Translations under genes and position numbers: made by a program
Origin: JALRBM01 sp964615445
GTDB taxonomy: Bacteria; Patescibacteriota; Saccharimonadia; Saccharimonadales; Saccharimonadaceae
Assembly: GCA_964615445.1 (NCBI GenBank)
Contig: CAZTOK010000007.1
Span: forward strand, 1-55,855
DNA length: 55,855 nucleotides
Direction of reading: 5' to 3'
Shown: positions 1 through 7,688 of the stretch, piece after piece
How the letters are laid out: each line of letters starts with the position of its first letter
Numbering within the stretch: position 1 is the first letter of the stretch
Notes under the pieces: model-generated
Seen by the model: only the letters and a program-made list of their open reading frames with translations
The model's database searches: none
Told to the model about the DNA's origin: nothing

Positions 1-972
1 AATATTCCAAGCGTCGAAGTCATGCAACAATATGGAATTCCGCAGTCTGTTACGGCGGCGAAAAAACTCGGTATAACTACCTTGAAGGACAGCTCGAGCT
101 ATGGTTTGTCATTAGCACTTGGCGCGGCCGAAGTACCGCTTATCCAAATGACCAATGCGTACGCAGCGTTTGCCAATACTGGCCAGCAATACGACACGAC
201 TATCATTCAGCAAATCAACGACAAATTTAATAACAATATCTTTAAGGCGAGCGAACAGCCAAAAACTGCTATTAGCTCGCAGGGTGCCTACCTCATTTCA
301 AGTATCCTATCGGACAATAAGGCACGCGCTCCAATCTTTGGATCGTCCCTTACCGTTCCGGGGCGTACCGCTGCAGTAAAAACCGGTACTACCAACGACG
401 ACCGCGATGCCTGGACAATCGGCTATACGCCTCAGCTTGCCGTAGGTATTTGGGTAGGAAACAACGATAATACCGTCATGAGGAGTGGTGGATCGGATAT
501 GGCAGGGCCAATTTGGGTGGCCACTATGAAATCCGCACTGGCTGGTGTGCCAAATACACCATTTACCATTCCATCCGGTATCGTGCAAAAACCAATTTGT
601 TACGGCAGCTACGGCCTTGCTAACGCAAGCAGTAGCAATACCTATAACGAGTATTTCCTCTCCTCTGCTCTACCAACAACCACCTGCTCAGCTACCAAAC
701 AGCAAAGTGATTCAAATACCAATACTCAAGATAAGCCAACACAATCAAACACGACCGATAATTCAACGAATAGCAATACAACCTCAGGCTCTGGTGACGG
801 CAATACTACTACAGGTGGCCAAAGCGGCGGTACCGGCACCGGAGGAACGGGCGCAGGTGGAACAGGAACTGGCGGTACCGGGGGCACTGGAACCGGTACT
901 GGTGGAACTGGTTCGGGCGGCACAGGTAGCGGTGGAGGTGGTACTGGCGTTATCCCACCAGTAAAACCGTAG
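1..972 (+). CDS. Penicillin-binding protein 1A, C-terminal part (5' end outside window)
   Basis: This is the C-terminal part of a class A PBP, the membrane-anchored bifunctional enzyme that polymerises and cross-links peptidoglycan. The reading frame is open from base 1. The transpeptidase KTGTT motif lies near residue 126 of the visible part, followed by the usual DDRDAWTIGYTP and VGIWVGNNDN stretches. The glycosyltransferase domain and the catalytic Ser motif lie before the window. After the domain there is a Ser/Thr/Asn-rich linker and then about 60 residues made almost only of Gly and Thr, ending PPVKP. That tail is probably disordered and outside the cell. It ends 19 bp before ruvA. The family call is secure; the tail's role is unknown. 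Confidence 0.93.
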   Translation, partial: NIPSVEVMQQYGIPQSVTAAKKLGITTLKDSSSYGLSLALGAAEVPLIQMTNAYAAFANTGQQYDTTIIQQINDKFNNNIFKASEQPKTAISSQGAYLISSILSDNKARAPIFGSSLTVPGRTAAVKTGTTNDDRDAWTIGYTPQLAVGIWVGNNDNTVMRSGGSDMAGPIWVATMKSALAGVPNTPFTIPSGIVQKPICYGSYGLANASSSNTYNEYFLSSALPTTTCSATKQQSDSNTNTQDKPTQSNTTDNSTNSNTTSGSGDGNTTTGGQSGGTGTGGTGAGGTGTGGTGGTGTGTGGTGSGGTGSGGGGTGVIPPVKP

Positions 973-991
973 CTGTGTCATAATAGAAACC

Positions 992-1567
992 ATGATTGCA
1001 CACGTTTCTGGAATAGTTGCCGAAAAATTTAACTCATCCGTCATTGTAGACGTACATGGAATAGGCTATGAAGTGGCTGTAGCGCTTGGTGATTACGAGC
1101 AGGCACTGCTCAACGAGCCAGTTAAATTTTACACCTATCATCATATCCGGGAACAATCTCAGGAATTATTCGGCTTTACAAGTCTCGCTGCAAAAAAGCT
1201 ATTTGAAATGCTTATTACCGTACAGGGAGTTGGTCCAAAGGCGGGTCTGGCTATTTTGAGCCTTGGTGATAGTGAAACGGTGCGCAACGCTATTGCAAAC
1301 GGCGATAGTACCTTTATTACCAAAGCAAGCGGAGTGGGGAAGCGTATTGCTGAGCGAGTCGTTGTAGATTTGACCGATAAAGTTGGCTTAGCTATTCGTA
1401 CGAATGTAAACAGCCAGGGCGTCTCAACTTCGCTTAGCCATACCGACGAAGCACTCGAAGCGTTAATGGCACTTGGTTATAGTCTGAACGACGCCACACG
1501 TGCACTTGAAGGGGTATCAACAGATCTTTCTACTGCAGATCGTGTGACGCAGGCATTAAAAAATTAA
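992..1567 (+). CDS. ruvA: Holliday junction DNA helicase subunit RuvA
   Basis: RuvA binds four-way Holliday junctions as a tetramer and loads the RuvB motor for branch migration. The 191-residue length is normal. The N-terminal OB domain starts MIAHVSGIVAEK and includes the typical YEVAV strand and a 'YTYHHIREQ'-like segment. Helix-hairpin-helix motifs follow (VQGVGPKAGLAIL and ASGVGKRIAERVV), and a C-terminal three-helix domain carries EALMALGYS. The ruvB gene is about 2 kb downstream instead of adjacent, because two unrelated genes lie between them. Confidence 0.96.
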   Translation: MIAHVSGIVAEKFNSSVIVDVHGIGYEVAVALGDYEQALLNEPVKFYTYHHIREQSQELFGFTSLAAKKLFEMLITVQGVGPKAGLAILSLGDSETVRNAIANGDSTFITKASGVGKRIAERVVVDLTDKVGLAIRTNVNSQGVSTSLSHTDEALEALMALGYSLNDATRALEGVSTDLSTADRVTQALKN

Positions 1568-1675
1568 GTTTACTATACTGCTTATAGCATGCGTATATTT
1601 ATTTCAAAAAATGAATGTGCAATAATGGTTACACGCTTCTCTACTCATAGCCGATGTGAAATTCACATGCTCTAG

Positions 1676-1704
1676 TTGGCAATGGGTTAAATTTGATGTA
1701 ATAT
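1676..1704 (+). promoter_or_regulatory. Sigma-70 promoter upstream of the 1741 micro-ORF and 1826 gene
   Basis: TTGGCA at 1676-1681 and TAATAT at 1699-1704 are 17 bp apart. The micro-ORF at 1741 follows about 30 nt after the expected start site. Confidence 0.55.
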
Positions 1705-1740
1705 GATTTCTGTAAGTTACTTAATGACAGAAAGGATATT

Positions 1741-1791
1741 ATGCTAAGTAAAAAATTTGCGAGCAAGACAGCTAAAAAGCTTCACAGCTAA
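1741..1791 (+). CDS. Possible 16-residue basic leader peptide
   Basis: A start codon at 1741 is preceded at good spacing by GAAAGGA. It opens a 16-codon frame, MLSKKFASKTAKKLHS, with 6 Lys or His residues. It lies between a plausible promoter and the nucleotidyltransferase-like gene at 1826, so it could be a leader peptide acting on that gene or a tiny independent peptide. No repeated regulatory codon is obvious. Coding status rests only on the ribosome binding site and position. Confidence 0.35.
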   Translation: MLSKKFASKTAKKLHS

Positions 1792-1825
1792 AAAATTTCA
1801 TCATAGCTTAATTTAGGTAATATCT

Positions 1826-2926
1826 TTGTTGTCTAAATCACAAATCAGTGATGAGCTTGATACTTTTATTACTCATGATCGTAATGAGGTCAATGTGTAT
1901 CTCATAGGGTCTATGGGTTATTTTAATTCAACGTCATTTAACCCTCGGTTAAGTGACGTTGATTTATTATATATACCCGACTGCAGGTCCCTTAACGGTT
2001 ATGTGCGACACCTGACCCAAGCTATGAAAATAGCACACCACTTTGATAACGACTCTGAGCCGGTAGATGTATTTTTCCTCAACAAAACGATAGCTGCGAC
2101 GCATCTTTCCTGTCTCTCGATGATATTGAGTGCAAATACTCCGTACGATGAAGATCTTCTTTTTGGCAGTGGAAAGTGGTCAGAAAGTGGTCAGAAAGCA
2201 CCCAGTTCAGAAATCCGGCAGCATCTTTATAAAGGGTATATCTCTACTTTTTTGACCTCATACCTTAATTCCTTACCGAAATCTAATACCGAAGTAGCAA
2301 GGAAAACTGCAAAGGATCTATTTAGGGCTCTAAAAATGGACATATGCTGGAGAGTTGAATCGTCATCATTCGAACAGTATGAAAAAGAATTGTTTTCACT
2401 AAGTACATTTGAACAGTTAGAGCCGCTTCATGTAGATATAGATAAGAAGTATGTCCGACTTTTTGACACTATTTTGAAAACCGGCGTCGTTGAAGACTGG
2501 TCTGAATGGATGATAGGTCAGGAGTTACTCGCTGAGCAACTTTTAAAAGTAGCCCCCGGTAAAGCAAAAGATTCGCGTTTTTACGCGTCTTTATGTCAGA
2601 TTCGCGAACTTTTGATGGTCCGCTTAAAAGATATTATTTTAAAGAGTAGTGCCTCTGAGCAATCCTATGCAATTGAAGAATATGTAAATGAGGCAATAGG
2701 TATAGTTGCAAGACTGGGCGTTATCGGTCTGGATAAGTTGGCTGAGTTTGACGAGAATACGCCAGATATCGTGAAAAAAAGCTTCGAATATATAATTAGT
2801 TACCTTGAAGGTAGTGAGAAAATAAGCCTCCTTCACCTCAGTGCTTCAATAGTGCTTTTAGAGTATGCTTTGGAGCAAGGTATTGACATCGCAAATAAAA
2901 ATACATTAAAGACTTTGTTAAAGTAG
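1826..2926 (+). CDS. Nucleotidyltransferase-fold protein of unknown role
   Basis: This 366-residue protein has an N-terminal polymerase-beta-like nucleotidyltransferase core. It contains a GS motif (LIGSMGY, about residue 28), the paired acidic residues in RLSDVDLLYI (about 43-50), and a third Asp in EPVDVFFLN (about 83). The rest is helical without recognisable motifs. This fold adds nucleotides to RNA, protein or small-molecule targets; the substrate here cannot be told. The start is one of two tandem TTG codons (1826 or 1829) after AGGTAA. It precedes the deoxynucleoside-hydrolase-like gene by 23 bp, so the two probably share a transcript. Both sit between ruvA and ruvB, are AT-richer than their neighbours, and look acquired. 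Confidence 0.6.
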   Translation: MLSKSQISDELDTFITHDRNEVNVYLIGSMGYFNSTSFNPRLSDVDLLYIPDCRSLNGYVRHLTQAMKIAHHFDNDSEPVDVFFLNKTIAATHLSCLSMILSANTPYDEDLLFGSGKWSESGQKAPSSEIRQHLYKGYISTFLTSYLNSLPKSNTEVARKTAKDLFRALKMDICWRVESSSFEQYEKELFSLSTFEQLEPLHVDIDKKYVRLFDTILKTGVVEDWSEWMIGQELLAEQLLKVAPGKAKDSRFYASLCQIRELLMVRLKDIILKSSASEQSYAIEEYVNEAIGIVARLGVIGLDKLAEFDENTPDIVKKSFEYIISYLEGSEKISLLHLSASIVLLEYALEQGIDIANKNTLKTLLK

Positions 2927-2949
2927 GGATTAGCTGATATAATTACAGT

Positions 2950-3537
2950 ATGTTAGTACACTTTATCGCCCCAGTAGATGGACTAAAAGAAAATATTGAT
3001 AATCTTCGACGTGTTACGAAATGCATACAAGATAAAGGTCACACTTTAGCTAGAGACTGGATTGAAGATGCATATAAGGAAACGAAAGATTCAGATGCTT
3101 CTCGCGAGGCAGACAGACGCAACGACCAGTGGCAATCTATTATTGAAGATAATTTTGAAGCAATCGCAAAAGCAGACGTTGTTATCGCTGATATTAGTAC
3201 AGATAGTACCGCGCTTGGTTACCAGATAGCCACCGCTGTACAACAAAAGAAGCCTACATTATTAGTTTTGCGAGAAGGCAAGAGTGTTCCTCCATTTACT
3301 TGGAATATCCCATCGAGTTTCCTTAAAAAGGTTGAGTATGGTGACGATGATATAGCTGAAAAAGTAGTGCCTTTCCTTGAAGAAAACGATATCGGTACGA
3401 AAGATATGCGCTTTAACTTCTTTATTGACCGTGCCATCTATAACTATCTTCGTTGGGCTGCACTTAAAAGTGGCAAAACCAAAGCCGAAGTGCTTCGTGA
3501 ACTTGTACAGCGTGAGATTGAAACTAAAGACTATTAA
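2950..3537 (+). CDS. Nucleoside 2-deoxyribosyltransferase/DNPH1-like domain fused to a ribbon-helix-helix-like tail
   Basis: Residues 1-130 resemble the deoxyribosyltransferase/DNPH1 (Rcl) fold: a first strand LVHFIAPV, then ADVVIADIS (about 75-83), then ALGYQIATAV near 88-97 and KKPTLLVL. In known hydrolases of this family the last motif is normally GYE(L/I)xxA with a catalytic Glu; here the aligned residue is Gln92. The C-terminal 40 residues (FFIDRAIYNYLRWAALKSG onward) look like a ribbon-helix-helix segment of the kind used for DNA binding or dimerisation. It might therefore be a nucleotide sensor rather than an enzyme. It is probably co-transcribed with the upstream nucleotidyltransferase-like gene. 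Function unproven. Confidence 0.55.
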   Translation: MLVHFIAPVDGLKENIDNLRRVTKCIQDKGHTLARDWIEDAYKETKDSDASREADRRNDQWQSIIEDNFEAIAKADVVIADISTDSTALGYQIATAVQQKKPTLLVLREGKSVPPFTWNIPSSFLKKVEYGDDDIAEKVVPFLEENDIGTKDMRFNFFIDRAIYNYLRWAALKSGKTKAEVLRELVQREIETKDY

Positions 3538-3603
3538 TCTCTCATATTCTTGTAAAATACACAATTACATGCAAACAGTTAAGCGTAACTGCTATACTTA
3601 AAG

Positions 3604-4638
3604 ATGATTATGGCAGTTCAACGCATTGTAGATACGAGTGGCAACGACGAGGACTCTGAAGAGCAGCAAATTGAAGTAACTTTGCGACCGCAGAGCTTTG
3701 CTGAGTATATTGGCCAGGAGCGTTTAAAACGCAATTTACAGCTGGCGATCGATGCTGCTAAAAAGCGAAGCGAACCTATCGACCATGTACTTTTATACGG
3801 TCCTCCAGGACTTGGTAAAACCACCATGGCAACAGTCATTGCCAACGAAATGGGCACAAACATTCGCGTAACGGCCGGCCCAGCGATTGAACGAGCGGGT
3901 GATCTTGCAAGCATTCTCACTAATCTAGCTGACGGCGATGTATTATTCATTGACGAAATTCACCGCCTCAACCGTGCTGTAGAGGAAGTGCTCTATAGCG
4001 CCATGGAAGACTTCAAACTTGATATTGTGATTGGAAAAGGACCAGCGGCACGTAGCGTGCGGCTTGACCTCCCTAAATTTACCGTGATTGGTGCAACCAC
4101 ACGTACAGGCTCACTCGCAGCACCGCTACGTGACCGATTTGGGCATATTTATCGGCTTGAGTTTTATACACCAGAAGAGATCTCACATATTATTACCCGC
4201 GCAGCGACTATTCTAGACAGTGCTATCCATCCGGAATCGGCAAAACTTCTTTCAACCAGAGCGCGTCTGACACCACGTATCGCCAACCGTCTCTTGAAGC
4301 GAGTGCGTGACTACGCAGACGTGAATGGTGATGGCATCATCGACACGATAACCACCACGAAGGCTCTTGAACTGCTCGAGGTGGATGAACTCGGTCTTGA
4401 TCCGGCAGATCGTCATTTGCTCAATAGCATTATTGACTCCTACGGCGATGCGCCAGTAGGCTTGAATACAATTGCAGCACTTACGGGTGATGAAATGACA
4501 ACCATCGAAGATTTCTATGAACCATATTTGTTACAGCTTGGTTTTATTGAGCGCACGCCGCGTGGTCGACGTGTCACGCCTAAAGCCTACGGCCATTTAG
4601 GGCGTTCTCTCACCGAAAAGGCACCGAAGTTGGTATAA
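3604..4638 (+). CDS. ruvB: Holliday junction branch migration ATPase RuvB
   Basis: RuvB is the hexameric AAA+ motor that drives branch migration with RuvA. The 344-residue length is normal. It shows LRPQSFAEYIGQ, Walker A GPPGLGKTT (about residue 66-74), Walker B VLFIDEIHRL (about 116-125), sensor 1 VIGATTRTG, the arginine finger region LRDRFG, and a C-terminal winged helix with YEPYLLQLGFIERTPRGR. There are ATG codons at 3604 and 3610; either start is possible. It is followed after 7 bp by the PH-domain membrane protein. Confidence 0.97.
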   Translation: MIMAVQRIVDTSGNDEDSEEQQIEVTLRPQSFAEYIGQERLKRNLQLAIDAAKKRSEPIDHVLLYGPPGLGKTTMATVIANEMGTNIRVTAGPAIERAGDLASILTNLADGDVLFIDEIHRLNRAVEEVLYSAMEDFKLDIVIGKGPAARSVRLDLPKFTVIGATTRTGSLAAPLRDRFGHIYRLEFYTPEEISHIITRAATILDSAIHPESAKLLSTRARLTPRIANRLLKRVRDYADVNGDGIIDTITTTKALELLEVDELGLDPADRHLLNSIIDSYGDAPVGLNTIAALTGDEMTTIEDFYEPYLLQLGFIERTPRGRRVTPKAYGHLGRSLTEKAPKLV

Positions 4639-4645
4639 TAGCTGC

Positions 4646-5419
4646 ATGGAACCAAACTCTTCTCAAAACCAGCCTGAGGATGCCACTCCGCAGGAGCAAA
4701 ACGATCGGCCGCAACCTGTTGCATACGATACCGAGGGTCGCCCGCTCTATGCCGAGCCACTGCCACCTGCGTACCGTGCTCAACCAGGCCCGCAGTTTGT
4801 ACATTTAAGCAGGGCTGTGTCACCAGAGCAGCCACCAATTTCAGATGACGTCAAGGCAAAGCACGAAGATTCCTTGCGCCAGTACCCGTCGCTTAATATG
4901 ACCGAAGCCGAATATATCATTAGTGAAGTTCGTCGACATCCTATAGGACTGGTATTTCCCATCGTTATGGTGATATTTCTGATAGCACTTGTTGCTTCAA
5001 CCATCATTAACTATCCGCTTATTATGTCAGCGCTTAATATCATGGATCCACCGGCGTTTAATCTTATTCTAGGTGGCGGATTACTTTTGATTCTTATGCT
5101 ACTCTTGATTGGATATATAGCTGTGTGGATTTATAACAGCAATAAATTTTTCCTCACGAATGAAAGCGTCATCCAGGAAATTCAAACTGGCTTGTTTAAT
5201 CACAACGAACAAACGGTCAGCCTTGCTAATATCGAAGACGCTAGCTTTACACAAGACGGTATTTTACAAAGCATTTTTGATTATGGCTCAATTCGTCTCA
5301 GTACCGAAGGTGACGAGACCACCTACCGGTTTACCTATGTCGCTAAACCAAAAGAACAAATTGCTATCTTAAATAATGCAGTCGAATCATTTAAGAATGG
5401 TCGACCAGCACCTAAATAG
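4646..5419 (+). CDS. Membrane protein with bacterial PH-like (DUF304/YdbS) domain
   Basis: This 257-residue protein starts with about 75 Pro/Gln-rich, probably disordered residues. Two transmembrane helices follow, around 98-118 and 133-160. A bacterial PH-like domain comes next, with FFLTNESVIQEIQTGLFNHN, then NIEDASFTQDGILQSIFDYGSI, the typical DUF304 pattern. Such proteins are membrane-associated and their role is poorly known. It begins 7 bp after ruvB and probably shares its transcript. The hairpin at 5461 ends the unit. Confidence 0.75.
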   Translation: MEPNSSQNQPEDATPQEQNDRPQPVAYDTEGRPLYAEPLPPAYRAQPGPQFVHLSRAVSPEQPPISDDVKAKHEDSLRQYPSLNMTEAEYIISEVRRHPIGLVFPIVMVIFLIALVASTIINYPLIMSALNIMDPPAFNLILGGGLLLILMLLLIGYIAVWIYNSNKFFLTNESVIQEIQTGLFNHNEQTVSLANIEDASFTQDGILQSIFDYGSIRLSTEGDETTYRFTYVAKPKEQIAILNNAVESFKNGRPAPK

Positions 5420-5460
5420 GTGCAAACGTATAGACGAGAAAATATACCTGAAATTGTAAT

Positions 5461-5495
5461 GCGGTGCATCGGGGACTATCTGTCCGATGCACCGC
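5461..5495. terminator. Bidirectional hairpin between convergent genes
   Basis: A 12-bp stem (GCGGTGCATCGG paired with CCGATGCACCGC) with an 11-nt loop lies between the end of the PH-domain gene and the end of the minus-strand gene at 5499. Confidence 0.7.
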
Positions 5496-5498
5496 TTG

Positions 5499-5840
5499 CT
5501 ATATCAGCTTGCCAAAGAAATAATCAGCATCAGTGATTACACCACCTCTGATTTCAAGCTTAACGTAGCTGGCCCCATCTTTAAGTGATTCTTTCAACGT
5601 ATGCTCGGCATATTCTGTGGCATCGTAGTATATGTCTATAATGATATCGCAGATTCGATCCTTACGTGAACCATCAAACGAGATGTACTGTGGTGCCTCG
5701 TATGTCTCGATATCACGAAGTACGATGTCAAACACTACGCCATTCGTTACGTACAGGTCGAAGCTCTTTGTCACAGATTTTCGACTCAAAAGAGCCTCGC
5801 GCAGCTTACCTTCCGTCATTGACGCGATTCCGTTCACCAC
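5499..5840 (-). CDS. Hypothetical 113-residue protein
   Basis: No family recognised. The protein is soluble-looking, with mixed alpha/beta sequence and alternating charged residues, ending DADYFFGKLI. The frame is open from an ATG at 5855. However, that ATG overlaps the GAGGAG Shine-Dalgarno, whereas the GTG at 5840 has 7-nt spacing from it and gives VVNGIASMTE. A promoter at 5888-5916 supports this start. It is a single-gene unit between two core blocks, with a terminator shared with the PH-domain gene. Confidence 0.6.
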   Translation of the reverse strand: MVNGIASMTEGKLREALLSRKSVTKSFDLYVTNGVVFDIVLRDIETYEAPQYISFDGSRKDRICDIIIDIYYDATEYAEHTLKESLKDGASYVKLEIRGGVITDADYFFGKLI

Positions 5841-5887
5841 GGTGCCACTCCTCATGAGTTATTGGCTCTGATTGGCGACAGAGTGCC

Positions 5888-5916
5888 ATAGTAACGTTTT
5901 GATTTATCATTGTCAA
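5888..5916 (-). promoter_or_regulatory. Near-consensus promoter for the 5499-5840 gene
   Basis: On the minus strand TTGACA (5911-5916) and TACTAT (5888-5893) are separated by exactly 17 bp, about 45 nt upstream of the start codon. Confidence 0.75.
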
Positions 5917-5951
5917 CGAGCTTCAGTGTCGTTTATCCTAAAAAACAAGGA

Positions 5952-6059
5952 ACCCCTTGGTCTTTTGCGTAAGGGGTAGTAGTCATGCGCCTTTATCATT
6001 TCTCAGTAATCCCCTGTACCCAGCTGCCGAATGTTTCGTAGACAGCAGCTGGGTACAGG
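5952..6059 (-). terminator. Tandem hairpins downstream of the MOSC gene
   Basis: A 15-bp perfect stem (6013-6027 with 6045-6059) is followed on the minus strand by a second 7-bp stem (5971-5977 with 5952-5958) and a T-rich tail. Both lie just after the stop of the minus-strand MOSC gene. Confidence 0.65.
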
Positions 6060-6061
6060 CT

Positions 6062-6655
6062 TCAATTGTCGGGAATGGTGGGATCAGCTCGTACCTTCGC
6101 AGCAAACGCTGCGGCGATCGTCAACCCGTCTGGGTCGGACTGTACCAGTTTGAGATCAGCATTCGCCCGTACTCTTCCAGGCGTGATGACTTCGAAGTAC
6201 CAGCCGCACCGACCGTTCTGGTTCATCAGCAACGCAACACCATCCACTCCCAAGTGTATCGGGAGCTTGTAGCAAGGTCGCCGGGGCTTAGTGACACGAA
6301 GTTCTACGTGGCCCCATCTGAACACGTCACCGATCCGAACATCATGTTCCGTGAGACCGGCAACCGTCAGGTTTTCGCCGAAGATCCCGGGCATGTCGCT
6401 GATGCCCAGTTCAGCAGCCCAGAGACGTAAGTGATCGAGCGGGTAGGCGTATACGGCCTGGAATTGTCCACCATGAATGCGTTTGCCACGAATCATCCGC
6501 TTGTCAGCTTGCTCATCGCCTTCGATACCCTCTGGCGTGACAGTGACGAGACCTATTCCGATATCAGACTTCCTGATGCTTGAAATTACCTTCCTGCCTC
6601 GGTGCATTCCCAGTAGGGTGGGTGTACCTACGCTAACTTGTACAATTTCTGGCAT
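6062..6655 (-). CDS. MOSC domain protein
   Basis: This 197-residue protein has the MOSC (molybdenum cofactor sulfurase C-terminal) fold. It shows VGTPTLLGMHRGRKVISSI at the N terminus, GIEGDEQADKR, then GIFGENLTVAGLTEHDVRIGDVFRWGHVELRVTKPRRPCYKL. This last segment carries the conserved Cys expected to handle sulfur or metal. Stand-alone MOSC proteins such as YiiM reduce N-hydroxylated bases; whether this one does is unknown. The start at 6655 is chosen because GGAGAG lies upstream and a TTGAGT-17-TATACT promoter sits at 6686-6714, inside the longer frame that runs to 6760. No molybdenum cofactor genes are nearby. Confidence 0.8.
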   Translation of the reverse strand: MPEIVQVSVGTPTLLGMHRGRKVISSIRKSDIGIGLVTVTPEGIEGDEQADKRMIRGKRIHGGQFQAVYAYPLDHLRLWAAELGISDMPGIFGENLTVAGLTEHDVRIGDVFRWGHVELRVTKPRRPCYKLPIHLGVDGVALLMNQNGRCGWYFEVITPGRVRANADLKLVQSDPDGLTIAAAFAAKVRADPTIPDN

Positions 6656-6685
6656 GTTCAACACCTTCTCTCCTCGGACTCTATG

Positions 6686-6714
6686 AGTATAAACCAGGCT
6701 ACTTAGAGACTCAA
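6686..6714 (-). promoter_or_regulatory. Promoter of the MOSC gene
   Basis: On the minus strand TTGAGT (6709-6714) is 17 bp from TATACT (6686-6691), with a leader of about 25-30 nt to the start at 6655. Confidence 0.65.
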
Positions 6715-6781
6715 CCATGAAGGGTTTGAGGTGCGGAAAGTTTCTTCCTGTCACATCCACACTGAAGGTGACGCCTATCTA

Positions 6782-6817
6782 TTGACTTAATATATTTATA
6801 TGCTAAAATATATTAAG
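6782..6817 (+). promoter_or_regulatory. Promoter of the 6847 gene overlapped by an 11-bp inverted repeat
   Basis: TTGACT (6782-6787) and TAAAAT (6804-6809) are 16 bp apart. A perfect inverted repeat, CTTAATATATT at 6786-6796 and AATATATTAAG at 6807-6817, spans spacer and -10, as an operator would. Confidence 0.55.
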
Positions 6818-6846
6818 TTGTTAGAAGCACTACCGAGGAGGTACTC

Positions 6847-7104
6847 ATGCTTGATCTCAAGGTGGTCAATACGACTCGCTACGACTGGCTCATCGCCGTC
6901 GAGCTTCGCCTGCGCCAGGGTCGCCAGTTCACGCCGGCCATGCGCGAGCAGCTCCGCACGCACGATGATGTCCTGCGCGTCATTCCCGGCAACAACCCCA
7001 CCAAGGTGTTCGTCCTGACGAGTGTGGCGGACTTCGCCGAGAACAACAACTCGCGCGCTGACTTCGTCAACGAGCTCAGTGGGATCGCAGCCGTCGCTGC
7101 GTAA
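6847..7104 (+). CDS. Hypothetical 85-residue protein
   Basis: No family recognised. The 85-residue protein begins MLDLKVVNTTRYDWLIAVE and ends in an Ala-rich segment. It has no membrane helix and looks like a small alpha/beta domain. GAGGAGGT lies 5-6 nt before the ATG. The gene is markedly GC-rich in third positions compared with the core genes, and it is a stand-alone unit with its own promoter at 6782 and terminator at 7125. Confidence 0.7.
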   Translation: MLDLKVVNTTRYDWLIAVELRLRQGRQFTPAMREQLRTHDDVLRVIPGNNPTKVFVLTSVADFAENNNSRADFVNELSGIAAVAA

Positions 7105-7124
7105 CTCCGGACCTCAGATACATG

Positions 7125-7166
7125 GAGAAAACTCCGTATCTGGTGGTACGGAGTTTTCTCTTTTTG
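7125..7166 (+). terminator. Intrinsic terminator
   Basis: A 14-bp stem (7125-7138 with 7147-7160) followed by TTTTT, 20 nt after the stop of the 6847 gene. Confidence 0.9.
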
Positions 7167-7236
7167 TAGACAAAATAAAAAAACAGTTAAGGAATATGTA
7201 ATAACGGTCTTTACGAGATGTCGTAATAAACGTCAG

Positions 7237-7629
7237 TTATGAATTACGACTTGTTTTTGTATAGGTAGCTTCTTTTTCAAGATCGGCGCTTAGTGTATAC
7301 GATTTACACTGATCGTTGATACAGTTGCTTGTTTTGTAATGATATTCTGAACCTTGAGCATTGATATCAACGCCATTTGGGTCGGTAAAGAGTGACGGAT
7401 CCATAGCAGTAAGCGTTTTGCTATCAATTTTTGCCGGGTAATAGCCATTCTTAGCGTAAAAAACTTCTTCAAGATTGTAATACATAGCATTAATCGCTGT
7501 TTTTCGCTGCCCATCACGCTGCTGAGCAACAAGGTCGCCTCGCTGCATAAAAAGAAGGATGCTTGCCGTCGCCAAAAACAAAATGACGACGATAATTTCG
7601 ATGACCGTAAACCCTTGAGATCGTTTCAT
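7237..7629 (-). CDS. Type IV prepilin-like protein
   Basis: This 130-residue protein has a class III signal: a short basic leader MKRSQG, cleavage expected before FTVIEIIVVI, and the conserved Glu five residues into the mature part. One hydrophobic helix follows and then a small globular domain. The two Cys residues in NCINDQC are close enough to form a small disulfide loop. It would be a pilus or pseudopilus subunit exported and assembled by the PilB/PilC/PilM/N/O machinery encoded at 10.7-16.7 kb. No prepilin peptidase is seen in the window. Confidence 0.85.
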   Translation of the reverse strand: MKRSQGFTVIEIIVVILFLATASILLFMQRGDLVAQQRDGQRKTAINAMYYNLEEVFYAKNGYYPAKIDSKTLTAMDPSLFTDPNGVDINAQGSEYHYKTSNCINDQCKSYTLSADLEKEATYTKTSRNS

Positions 7630-7688
7630 TACCCCTATTATAGCAGACTATTTGGTGTTATAATAAAACTAATAAAGAGAGGGAAGTT

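Noticed and set aside
6066..6760. Plus-strand frames and the 5' extension of the MOSC gene
   Set aside because: They are antisense or upstream shadows; the promoter at 6686-6714 lies inside the extension and the family N terminus begins at 6655.
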